Below, in pieces: positions 27,798-36,490 of a stretch of DNA of 64,000 bases (positions are counted from its first letter, which is position 1; each line of letters begins with the position of its first letter). A program made the position numbers and the translations under genes. The notes under the pieces are model-generated. The model was not told the DNA's origin and searched no databases. It saw nothing but the letters and a program-made list of their open reading frames with translations. Origin of the DNA: Saccharomycodes ludwigii. Lineage: Eukaryota > Ascomycota > Saccharomycetes > Saccharomycodales > Saccharomycodaceae. The stretch spans positions 365,501 through 429,500 of the forward strand of contig NC_060205.1 in assembly GCF_020623625.1 (NCBI RefSeq), in the 5' to 3' direction.

Positions 27798-29891
27798 TTA
27801 TTGTTCATTAGCTAATGAAAACATATCTTTTTGAGACTCCATTCCATTTAGTTCCAGTATCTTGGTAACAATTCTATTTGGGATACTGATATGCTGTGTT
27901 ATAAAATCAAGACGTCTTTGTAATATTTTTAACCTCAAGGCTTTAGTCGTGTGGTCTTTGTAGTCCCAGTTTTTTTCAATAATTGAAAAAATATTTTTTT
28001 GAAACTTGTTGTAATACTCAGTGGATAGTTTTGGGTCATAGTCACATGTACCAATGTTATCTCTAAGCTCGATTTCAGCAATTATACTTTTTAAAGTGTC
28101 ACATTTATAGTGGTCGACAGTACAATTGTGCTGGGTCTTGTCCTTTCCGTTGTTAATAGAACTAACCATCTTTTCCTTGGCACCATTTGTATTTAAATCA
28201 AAACAGTATATGTTGTATACGTTGATATGTTGGTGCTCCTCGGAGTGTTTGGCCCTATCTATAAATTTAGCACAACAGTTCTGAACAAAGCTGGCAACGT
28301 TTTCAGCTGATTTAAAAAGATTCCCCATTGCGCTAATAGCAATGGCTTTTCTAATTTTGGTAAGTAATGTCGGGTGTTGGTTTAAAATCTGTTCACAAGC
28401 TTTACTGTATTCAAGGTGGGTGACACCGTATAGGTTTTTAAAAGTCCTATCCAAGTGGTTTCTGGTTTTACCCATCATGTTTACCAAATCCTCCGATTTC
28501 AACTTATCATATTTATTTTCACTTGTTTTTGAGTTGAAGGGTAGTAGCAAACCAAAGATATAATAAAATAAAGCATGTGTGCTAGACAAAACTGCCATAT
28601 TTCGAACTAGACAAAGTTCTTCGTATAGCCCTCTTGTAATGATTCGTTGGCCATACAATGGTAGCACACCACATCTTTTTGTTGAATGCTCTATTTCTGC
28701 AAGTTGCAAACCCAACGGATTGCTACACTCCACCATATTTTTTCTAACCATTTGAAGCTCATCCTTGATATTAAAATACATGATATATTTGGGATCGCAT
28801 TTAATTTTGATGTTATCCAATTCCAGCTTGATTTTTTTACTTTCCTTTTTACTCAATTTTTTTAAACTGTTTCCCTTGAAGAAAACCGAGGTGTTGATAA
28901 TAGAAGTTATCCACAAAACTAATTCCATAAACAAAGATTCCTCTTGTGTATATTCTGTGTTGATCGTTGGCGAATCAGTAGCTTGCATGGATAATACGAG
29001 TGTTGTGTGATAGGCTTCCTGGTTGTTAACAATATCGTTCTCAGTGTGTTGTACTAAAAAATTAAAGGGGACATATTTTTTTTTAACTTCAAATTCCAAT
29101 AAAGCTGGTGAGTGAATGTAGCTTGTTTTTTCTAAACACTCACATTTATTTCCAACGGCACCTTTACGAAGTTTATCCACTTTATTTGTAGTTGTGCGTG
29201 TATTTTTGCACAAATTATGATTATTTGTGTTCCTGGCTGGCAGAGTTAAGTCAAAACTATTGTTTTTATTAACAGACTGCTGGAAAGTATCGAAGGAAAA
29301 ATTATTATCGACAGTGGAACTGGAAAGCGGGCGTGGTTCAGGAGTGGAAGAAATGAGATACGAAGCATCAATATCAAAATGATCGATATTGGAAAGAGGT
29401 ACAAGATTAGTGGGATTTGTAATATGTAAAGGACCACTACTAGGGTCTAAAATATCGTTGAAATTAACGTTATAAAAGTTTTGGCATATATCATTGGGGA
29501 TGGGCCCAAAACCAACGGTTGGCTGACTTCCATTAGTGTTAGCAGGATCACTTTTTTGAATTAAAAACTCACTTAGAGAATTATAAATGTTTGTGTAAAC
29601 GGTGCTATTTTGTTCAACCGCAATAGGTGATTCATAATAAGTCTCTGATTCAAAAGAAGTTGGCAAGGTGTTTTGGGGATTGTTATCAAGAGATTGATTA
29701 CTACTGGTTTCAGCACTATCATTTACATAACACTTAGAGTTGAAATTGTCCTTCGATTCAGTATCAAAATTCATATCAGCGTTTAGAAATATGTCAGAAT
29801 TAATGAAAGTTGTAAGATCAAAAGGAGCATTATCTGTTACAAATTCGAAATCTAAAGAGTTTTCATAATCCTTAGGTTCAGTGAAAGACAT
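27798..29891 (-). CDS. Unrecognised 697-residue protein, possibly a transcription regulator
   Basis: Not recognised. The first 240 residues are Asn/Ser/Asp-rich and carry acidic-aromatic clusters (DFEFVTDNAPFDLTTF, FNDILDPSSG, DHFDIDASY) of the kind seen in activation domains. A short basic/Cys segment (KVDKLRKGAVGNKCECLEK, about residue 245) follows, then about 430 residues of mostly helical sequence: LFMELVLWITSIINTS, a Lys-rich patch KKLSKKESKKIK, and RGLYEELCLVRNMAVLSSTHALFYYIFGLLLPF. There is no Zn2Cys6, C2H2, bZIP or homeodomain pattern. The hydrophobic stretches are too short or broken for clear membrane spans. It lies between the phosphodiesterase gene and TFA2. The layout resembles fungal activators with a middle-homology-like C-terminal half, but that is only an impression. 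Confidence 0.55.
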   Translation of the reverse strand: MSFTEPKDYENSLDFEFVTDNAPFDLTTFINSDIFLNADMNFDTESKDNFNSKCYVNDSAETSSNQSLDNNPQNTLPTSFESETYYESPIAVEQNSTVYTNIYNSLSEFLIQKSDPANTNGSQPTVGFGPIPNDICQNFYNVNFNDILDPSSGPLHITNPTNLVPLSNIDHFDIDASYLISSTPEPRPLSSSTVDNNFSFDTFQQSVNKNNSFDLTLPARNTNNHNLCKNTRTTTNKVDKLRKGAVGNKCECLEKTSYIHSPALLEFEVKKKYVPFNFLVQHTENDIVNNQEAYHTTLVLSMQATDSPTINTEYTQEESLFMELVLWITSIINTSVFFKGNSLKKLSKKESKKIKLELDNIKIKCDPKYIMYFNIKDELQMVRKNMVECSNPLGLQLAEIEHSTKRCGVLPLYGQRIITRGLYEELCLVRNMAVLSSTHALFYYIFGLLLPFNSKTSENKYDKLKSEDLVNMMGKTRNHLDRTFKNLYGVTHLEYSKACEQILNQHPTLLTKIRKAIAISAMGNLFKSAENVASFVQNCCAKFIDRAKHSEEHQHINVYNIYCFDLNTNGAKEKMVSSINNGKDKTQHNCTVDHYKCDTLKSIIAEIELRDNIGTCDYDPKLSTEYYNKFQKNIFSIIEKNWDYKDHTTKALRLKILQRRLDFITQHISIPNRIVTKILELNGMESQKDMFSLANEQ

Positions 29892-30767
29892 GGTTGACGG
29901 GTTATAAGCGAATGTGTTTTAAAAAAAGTGGAATATTTTGATTTAGGGTTATTTGGCTAAGAAATAGCGATATTGTTTTGTAGATATTGTTATTATTTTT
30001 AACTGAAAATTTGTATCAAAAGTGAACTGATGCAAGGTATATTACATAAAGATGTAAAAAAAAAAAAAAAACATTCTTATTACTTAGTATACAAAAGGTA
30101 TCCTATATATATGTATGAAACAAGTGAAAAAAAAAAAAAAAAATAGAAAAAAAAAAGACTCTGTGTATTTTGATTTTTTTAGGAGTTTACACATAAATCA
30201 AAGGCCTAGAACTTTAGATTAACCCAGCACTTTTCATATTAGATGTTTTTTTTTTTTTTTTTTTTTTTTGTTTATCTTATTATTTTATTTTTGTGTCTGC
30301 TAGCAAATATAAAGTTCTCTCTGATACAAGAAAAAGTTCCCCTTATTATAACTCTAAGTTTTTAATTATTATCACTGGTCAATACATAGGATATGTTTCA
30401 CAAAGTTTAAAAATCTATAGAAATCAGAGTCGTTTGATTATTTTTATTTAAATGGAAATACTGGCGCGTCATTTTATATTACTTTTTGCTTTGATAATCT
30501 AGAATTAAAATGTTTAGGGCTTTAGTTTCAATATCTCAGGGCTAAGTTAAGGCTAAGATATTATTACTTATTGCCCGGGTAACAGTTAATATTAACCAGT
30601 TAATGCTTAATAAGCAATTTTTTTTTTGAAATAAAAGCAATCTATTAATAATTTATAAAAAAAAAAAATCAATAACTTTATTTAGTCTTTATTGAACACA
30701 CCACTTCTTTCATAAAAAAAAAAAAAAAAAAAAAAAGATAAAAAAGATAAAACAAGGAAAAAACAAA
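29892..30767. promoter_or_regulatory. Divergent promoter region of the unknown gene and TFA2
   Basis: 876 bp, several A/T homopolymers (about 30057-30071, 30127-30143, 30247-30269, 30714-30736) and a Reb1-type CGGGTAA at 30576-30582. No gene was recognised. Confidence 0.4.
30576..30582 (+). promoter_or_regulatory. Reb1-type site (CGGGTAA)
   Basis: Exact Reb1 core, 186 bp upstream of TFA2, a usual distance for this factor in yeast promoters. Confidence 0.4.
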
Positions 30768-31778
30768 ATGAGTACACTATTAGATAATTTAAATAAAGTC
30801 AAACATAAAATTGAAGGTCCAAAAAAAAGAAAAAGTGAAGAACAAACTACCATTGTTACAGCCACGAGTGATAAAGAAAATACCCCAGTTGGAACATCAA
30901 AAAGTGACACAGCTTCGTCTAATTTGGCTGAAAGACCTGCAGATGGACTACCATCTAAAAAACTTAAATCAAACCCATCTGAAAAAGTTGAATTAACAAA
31001 TACTACAAAAGAAAAAGAAGAGGATAAAGCCGTATCCCCCTCCAAATCATTATCTGCAACACTAACTACTAATTCTAATGGGCCAGGTTTAAGTGGGACT
31101 CATTTATCTACAAAATTATTATTAGCTACAGAATATATCCAAGAAAGAGGTGAAGCAGTACCGATATCACAAGTTGAATCTTATTTATCATTGAAGCCAA
31201 ATTCACCGGAGGCGAAAAACGTTATACAATTGTTAAAAAATATAAACAAAATAAAATTTGATCCCGTAAAGAAAACGTTGCAGTATGTCTCAATATACGA
31301 TGTACATTCTGCGGGAGATTTAATTGACTTGTTAAGAAAACAAGCTACTTTTAAGGGTATAAGTGTCAAAGAATTAAAGGATGGGTGGCCGCAATGCCAG
31401 GAGGTTATTGATGATTTAGAGAAAAGAGGAAGAATCTTGGTGTTGAGGACGAAAAAAGATGGAAGCGCAAGATTTGTTTGGTATAACAATTATGTTACCC
31501 CTGCGAAAGTTCGTCAGTTGGCTATGAAAAACGAGGATGGTCATATTATTGATGAAGAATTTAGAAAAATGTGGGAAAAGTGTAAGTTACCTAGTAGAGC
31601 TGAATTGCCACGTAAATTGACCGATTTTGGTTTGAAACCAGCTAGTGTTGATCCTGCCAGTGTCAAAAAGGAAGGTACAGTTACAAGAGTTGAGGTCAAA
31701 AAGAGGAAGCAACGTAAATCAAAGATTACAAATACTCATATGACTGGTGTTTTGAGAGATTATTCTGATAGGGTTTAG
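30768..31778 (+). CDS. TFA2: TFIIE small (beta) subunit TFA2
   Basis: 336 residues (328 in S. cerevisiae). General RNA polymerase II initiation factor that recruits and regulates TFIIH together with Tfa1. A low-complexity Lys/Ser N-terminus (residues 1-105) is followed by tandem winged-helix domains: TEYIQERGEAVPISQVESYL and then DLIDLLRKQATFKGISVKELKDGWPQCQEVIDDLEKRGRILVLRTKKD. The basic C-terminus KKRKQRKSKITNTHMTGVLRDYSD matches the end of yeast Tfa2. The ATG has a good A-rich context. Confidence 0.95.
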   Translation: MSTLLDNLNKVKHKIEGPKKRKSEEQTTIVTATSDKENTPVGTSKSDTASSNLAERPADGLPSKKLKSNPSEKVELTNTTKEKEEDKAVSPSKSLSATLTTNSNGPGLSGTHLSTKLLLATEYIQERGEAVPISQVESYLSLKPNSPEAKNVIQLLKNINKIKFDPVKKTLQYVSIYDVHSAGDLIDLLRKQATFKGISVKELKDGWPQCQEVIDDLEKRGRILVLRTKKDGSARFVWYNNYVTPAKVRQLAMKNEDGHIIDEEFRKMWEKCKLPSRAELPRKLTDFGLKPASVDPASVKKEGTVTRVEVKKRKQRKSKITNTHMTGVLRDYSDRV

Positions 31779-31857
31779 ATTTTTCCCCACCCACTTCTTC
31801 TTTACAAAGCTATATGACTTATATAAATAAATAAACATATATATATATATATATATA

Positions 31858-32907
31858 TCACCAATTATATGTTTCCTTTAATCTTTGTTGTAAATGTTCT
31901 AATGCTGTTATTTGAGGTATATCCTCACCATTAGCAGCTTTCCTAACAATATCGCTTGGAACAGGTTCCAAACGAGCATCATTTTCTGGATGAACAAAAA
32001 ACACAATACTATAACGATCACTATTTCTAGTTTCTCCTGGTGAAAATTTAACTCTATGCGTTGTGCTTTTTAAAACACCTTGAGTCCAGAAGTTTAATAA
32101 ATCACCAAAGTTAACAACTAATGGTGCAGCCATATCTTTGTGGGCTGACTTAATATATGGAACATTGAGCCACTCATCTGGATTGTCTTCGTCTAATTGT
32201 AGTTGTAGGCCTTGTTGTGCTTCCTTCTGAAATAACAGTGTCAAAGCACCATAATCGGTATGTGCGCCTGCTCTAATAGATAACAAATCTTCATCGGTAG
32301 AAGTAATATCATTACCGTCATTTCTGATCAATGGATAACGCAAGATTCGGAAAATGGAACCATTTGGCTCCTTGGGTCTTAATTTTTCAGTAAAAAACTG
32401 TTGATTTTCAATATTTAAAGATATGGCAATTAGTTTCATGATTTCTCGAGCAATTTGATGTAATCTGATCATGGTATCGGATAAAAGTTGAGAGTTTTGT
32501 TTAAAATATGGAGGAATTGGATTTTGAACATCTTCTTTAATATCTTTGTTTTTGCTACGATAATAATCTTGTTTTGATTGGTTAAACTCACCTGTTTCAA
32601 AATCAATATAGCCAAAATTATAACCTTCCTTAAAATCTTTAGTTTTTCTTGGATCTAATTGTTCGGAACCAAAATGAGTATAGCCGATGTTATTATCTGG
32701 ATTAATTAAATATTTAAGTTTTTCTTTTTCCGGAGTGGTAGTGAAATATTCTTTCGATAGTTCAAATAGTTTATCAACCTGATCTTTTGGAATTCCATGA
32801 CCGTCAACAAAAAGAAACCCTTGTTTTATAGCCGCAGCTAATAAACCTGGTGTTATTTCTTCTTGTGGTTTGCTTATATCGATAACAGCTAAAGGATTGG
32901 AAGTCAT
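31858..32907 (-). CDS. 2-oxoglutarate/Fe(II)-dependent oxygenase (isopenicillin-N-synthase-like)
   Basis: 349 residues from the ATG at 32907; the open frame extends to 32955 but begins there with GTG. The double-stranded beta-helix ligands are visible: HTDYG (His and Asp at about 215-217), the distal His in STTHRV (about 283) and the 2-oxoglutarate Arg in RYSIVFF (about 298). The N-terminal DIOX_N domain (GFLFVDGHGIP) precedes them. The sequence AGAHTDYGALTLLFQ is very close to fungal members such as thymine 7-hydroxylase and uncharacterised IPNS-like yeast proteins. It is divergent from an FCY2-like nucleobase permease, which makes a role in nucleobase salvage possible but unproven. No close S. 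cerevisiae orthologue comes to mind. Confidence 0.85.
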   Translation of the reverse strand: MTSNPLAVIDISKPQEEITPGLLAAAIKQGFLFVDGHGIPKDQVDKLFELSKEYFTTTPEKEKLKYLINPDNNIGYTHFGSEQLDPRKTKDFKEGYNFGYIDFETGEFNQSKQDYYRSKNKDIKEDVQNPIPPYFKQNSQLLSDTMIRLHQIAREIMKLIAISLNIENQQFFTEKLRPKEPNGSIFRILRYPLIRNDGNDITSTDEDLLSIRAGAHTDYGALTLLFQKEAQQGLQLQLDEDNPDEWLNVPYIKSAHKDMAAPLVVNFGDLLNFWTQGVLKSTTHRVKFSPGETRNSDRYSIVFFVHPENDARLEPVPSDIVRKAANGEDIPQITALEHLQQRLKETYNW

Positions 32908-32964
32908 TTTTTTTTTTTGCGTACTTTCAATCAGTTGGTTTGAAGAGTGAGTCACGTAAACTAT

Positions 32965-32996
<32 letters not shown>

Positions 32997-33208
32997 CCTT
33001 TTAAAATAAGAAGAAAATTGAGGTAAGTGGAATAAATTATATAATTGTTTTGTTTTAAGATAATGTAAAGTGAATCAAGAATAAACAAGATAAGACAAGA
33101 AAAAAAAAAAAAAGCCTTTTAATAACGATTGTAGTTATTTAAGTTTTATCGTAAGTTTGTGCGAGGTGATAGATGTAAAAGCTGTTAATAAACGTAGAAA
33201 TAAGATTG

Positions 33209-33218
33209 ACCGATCGGT
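33209..33218. promoter_or_regulatory. ACCGATCGGT palindrome
   Basis: Perfect 10-bp palindrome holding CCGAT/ATCGG, the same half-sites as the inverted repeat 70 bp away. CGG/CCG half-sites are typical of Zn2Cys6 regulators. Operator role is inferred. Confidence 0.4.
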
Positions 33219-33287
33219 ACGTACAGATTGATGTATTTTTCATGGTGAATAAAAAAGCATTAAAATTTTAAATTAAATAACAATGTT

Positions 33288-33338
33288 ATCCGATACCGAG
33301 GGGGGGTTTTTTCCCCCTCTTTTTACGGAGTATCGGAT
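33288..33338. repeat. Nested inverted repeat (hairpin-capable)
   Basis: Outer arms ATCCGATAC (33288-33296) and GTATCGGAT (33330-33338) are perfect 9-bp complements. Inside them GAGGGGG (33298-33304) and CCCCCTC (33313-33319) form a second 7-bp stem around a short G2T6 loop. It lies 700 bp upstream of the permease and 380 bp upstream of the oxygenase. Confidence 0.85.
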
Positions 33339-34038
33339 TAAGCAGTTTATTGATAATTAAATATAGTTTTTACTTTAATAGTATAAGAATAAGACTGAAG
33401 TGAGATCTGTATTGATAAAAGTATTTTATAAAATTTATATTCTTAGAATTATGTATAAAAGTAATAGAGTAACTAACAAGAATTGTTAAAAATCAATTAT
33501 TAAAATATATAACAAATAAAGAAAGGGGGAAGAGACAGTGCTCTAACAGCTGCCTTTTATATATATATTTATCCCCTTTTGTTCTATTTATTGTTTGTGT
33601 GGGTGTAATCGTATAAAAAGATGTTTGTTTTATTATTGCTTTTAGACGCAGAGCCAATTTACTTTTGAATTGTCATCATACAACAACTCCCACAAATTTT
33701 CAAATCTAACTTTAAAGTGGAAACTAAAAAAAAAAAGAAAAGCTAAAAAACTTTTTTTGGAAAAAAATTCTGGTGTCAAAAGTTGAAGTCAAAAAAATTT
33801 TCTTTTTTCTTTTTTCTTTTTTCTTTTTTCTTTTTTCTTTTTTAGTATATATATATATATACATACTTTTGTTTATTTAATTCTTTTTCTCTCTCTTTTC
33901 TCTTCCCTTTTCTTTATTCCCTTTGTCTTAGCTCATTCTTTTTTTTCCCCAATTATTTTAAATATATAATTATATTTAAAAACATATAAACACAAGAAAT
34001 CCCATAAACTCAAAAAAATAAAAAAAAAAAAATTTAAA

Positions 34039-35607
34039 ATGAAAGATATAGAGAAAGAGGAACAAGTGCTCGATGTCACTAACAGTGACCCTTATAATGA
34101 TGAAAAAAATCTATATCTAACAAATTCAAATTACACACCATCTACTGCTTCATCTAAACCAACCACTTCTTCTCCCAATTCCTTCTACACAAAAATAATG
34201 AAGTACCTTAATGCTGAAACCATAGGTATTGAACCAATTCCAGAAGAATTAAAAACAGACAATTCAATAATGAATGCCAGTACGATGTGGTTCAGTGCCA
34301 ATATGGACATTGCGTCCTTTGCGCTTGGTGCCTTAGGTCCTGCAATCTTTGATCTAAATTTCGGTACCAGTATTTTGACTATTGTTTTCTTTTCCGCACT
34401 AGGCGCCATCCCAGTTGCTTGGTTTTCTCTATTTGGTGCTGAGTTAGGTATGAGACAAATGGTGTTAAGTAGATATCTAACGGGAAATTTGGCAGCAAGG
34501 CTATTTAGTTTGTTTAATTGTATTGGATGTGTTGGTTGGGCGACAGTTAATACCATTGCCGCAGCAGAACTAATAAACATGGTAAACAGACCTCATAATT
34601 GTCCTCCTTGGGCAAGCTGTTTAATTTTGATTGTGGCAACAATCATTGTTACTTTTTTTGGGTACAAAATTGTCCATTTATATGAAAAGTGGAGTTGGGT
34701 GCCCAACTTTGCAGTTTTCTTGGTTATAATTGCCAGGTTGAAAATAAATAACGATTTTGAGGGCGGTATATGGACTCATGGTACAACTACTGCTGGTAAT
34801 GTGTTAAGTTTTGGTGGTTCGATTTTTGGATACGTTGCTGGCTGGGCCACCTATGCAGCTGATTTTACAAGTTACATGCCACGTAATTTTAATAAATCCA
34901 AGATATTTGCCGGTGTTGGTTTTGGGTTATACCTTCCAATTTGTTTTACCACAATTTTGGGTGCTGCTTGTACCTCATGTCTAAAAAAAAACCCAGTTTA
35001 CCAAGAATTATACGATAACGATGGTTTTGGTGGTTTGGTCTATGGAATTTTGGTTGTTGATTCATTGCATGGGTTTGGCCAATTTTGTTGCGTAGTTTTG
35101 GCATTATCTACGATTTCAGGTAATATTCCAAATATGTATTCAATTGCACTTTGTACCCAAGCGTTTTGGGAACCATTGACTAAGATACCAAGACCACTTT
35201 TAACTATTGCAGGGAATGGTATTACGTTGGGGATATCTATTGCCGCTTATTATAGATTTACTACTTTTATGAGCAATTTTATGGACGCTATTGGCTATTT
35301 CGTTGGTGTTTATTTGGGTATTTGCGTCGTAGAGCATTTTATCTTCCGTAGAAATAAATTTTCCACTTATGACGTGAGCATTTGGAATAAATTTTCCGAA
35401 TTACCCATTGGTTTGGCTGGGGTCTTTGCTATTTTTACTGGGGGCTTTGGTGTCGCAGTTGGTATGGACGAAGGATATTGGTGTGGGGAAATAGCTGCTA
35501 TGATTGGTGAGGATGGTGGTGATATTGGTTTTGAATTGGGGTTTGGGTTTTCCTTTGTGATATATTTGATATTTAGACCAATTGAAATGAAATACATTGG
35601 GAGATGA
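34039..35607 (+). CDS. FCY2: Purine-cytosine permease, NCS1 family (FCY2-like)
   Basis: 522 residues, about 12 membrane segments beginning near residue 90. Imports cytosine and purines with protons in characterised yeast members. Strong family blocks are NASTMWFSANMDIASFALGALGPAIF, FGAELGMRQMVLSRY, GYKIVHLYEKWSWVPNFAVFLVIIA, AGWATYAADFTSYMP, GFGQFCCVVLALSTI and the C-terminal GGDIGFELGFGFSF...RPIEMKYIGR, all close to Fcy2/Fcy21. The hydrophilic N-terminus (about 85 residues) is Ser/Thr-rich. The vitamin B6 transporter Tpn1 is in the same family, so the substrate is not certain. Confidence 0.88.
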   Translation: MKDIEKEEQVLDVTNSDPYNDEKNLYLTNSNYTPSTASSKPTTSSPNSFYTKIMKYLNAETIGIEPIPEELKTDNSIMNASTMWFSANMDIASFALGALGPAIFDLNFGTSILTIVFFSALGAIPVAWFSLFGAELGMRQMVLSRYLTGNLAARLFSLFNCIGCVGWATVNTIAAAELINMVNRPHNCPPWASCLILIVATIIVTFFGYKIVHLYEKWSWVPNFAVFLVIIARLKINNDFEGGIWTHGTTTAGNVLSFGGSIFGYVAGWATYAADFTSYMPRNFNKSKIFAGVGFGLYLPICFTTILGAACTSCLKKNPVYQELYDNDGFGGLVYGILVVDSLHGFGQFCCVVLALSTISGNIPNMYSIALCTQAFWEPLTKIPRPLLTIAGNGITLGISIAAYYRFTTFMSNFMDAIGYFVGVYLGICVVEHFIFRRNKFSTYDVSIWNKFSELPIGLAGVFAIFTGGFGVAVGMDEGYWCGEIAAMIGEDGGDIGFELGFGFSFVIYLIFRPIEMKYIGR

Positions 35608-35648
35608 TTTATTTTTATTAGGATTTTAAATTTTTTAATGATTAATTA

Positions 35649-35694
<46 letters not shown>

Positions 35695-36490
35695 CCCTCC
35701 CCCCCTCAACGGATGTGCTTGATAAACAGGGTTCAACTTTTATGTACGTATTTATTTATTAATTTTGTAGTTATAATAATAATAATGATGATGAAATAAT
35801 CTAAATTACACGGAACTAGAATCTTGCTGTTTTATGGTCAAGTTTGGGAGCACTTATTATTATATTTTTAGGTCTTATTACGTTGTTAATTTAAAAGTAT
35901 ATAGACACGCTTCTGGGCGAGGAAAAAAAGAAAGAAAGAAATCTGTATATATAAATAAACTGAGCAAATTACTTTGGTTTATTTAAATAATGAGAGGGAA
36001 AAAAAAAAAAAAAAAAAAGGTATTTCTTCTCATAATAATTGAGCAAAAATGACGGTATTTTATTATAAAAAAGGATAGCATTGTATATTTTATAAAACAT
36101 AAAGTAGAGCTTTCTATTGTGGAAAAAAAAAGACTGAAAAAGCAAATATATAAGTGGAATGATAACACTATGAAAAAAAAAAATATCAATAATAGATCTG
36201 TTTAATTATTAGAAGAAAATTTCCTTTTCTTTTTGTCTTGAATAACTGTTTTATAACATAAATTAATAATTCAAATGAGTGGGTGTTTTTACATTTTATA
36301 TTCTTTTTTTTTTTTTAGTATCTCAAACTTACACAAGATTTTACTATGTTTTAAATATAAAAAAAGAAACAGGAATAAAAAGCAAAAACAAAAACAAAAA
36401 AAGATCAAGTCTATTTCTTTCTTTCTCTCTCTCTCTATATATATATATTCAAATAATATTGGATATACCACTTAAGTTATAGATTGCAAT
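35608..36490. other. Intergenic region with a 40+ nt T-tract
   Basis: Starts with a T-tract of about 44 nt (35651-35694), likely part of the permease 3' end, then AT-rich DNA. Short ORFs are low-complexity. No RNA gene was recognised. Confidence 0.45.

Larger units (their letters stand above)
32908..34038. promoter_or_regulatory. 1.1-kb divergent promoter region oxygenase/permease
   Basis: Contains a T-tract of about 30 nt at 32968-32997, the palindrome ACCGATCGGT (33209-33218) followed by GTACGTAC, the nested inverted repeat at 33288-33338, and a (TTTTTTC)n run at about 33799-33841. No gene was recognised. Confidence 0.5.

Noticed and set aside
32908-32955. Longer N-terminus for the 2OG oxygenase
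   Set aside because: The extra 16 codons begin with GTG, not ATG; the ATG at 32907 has an A-rich context.
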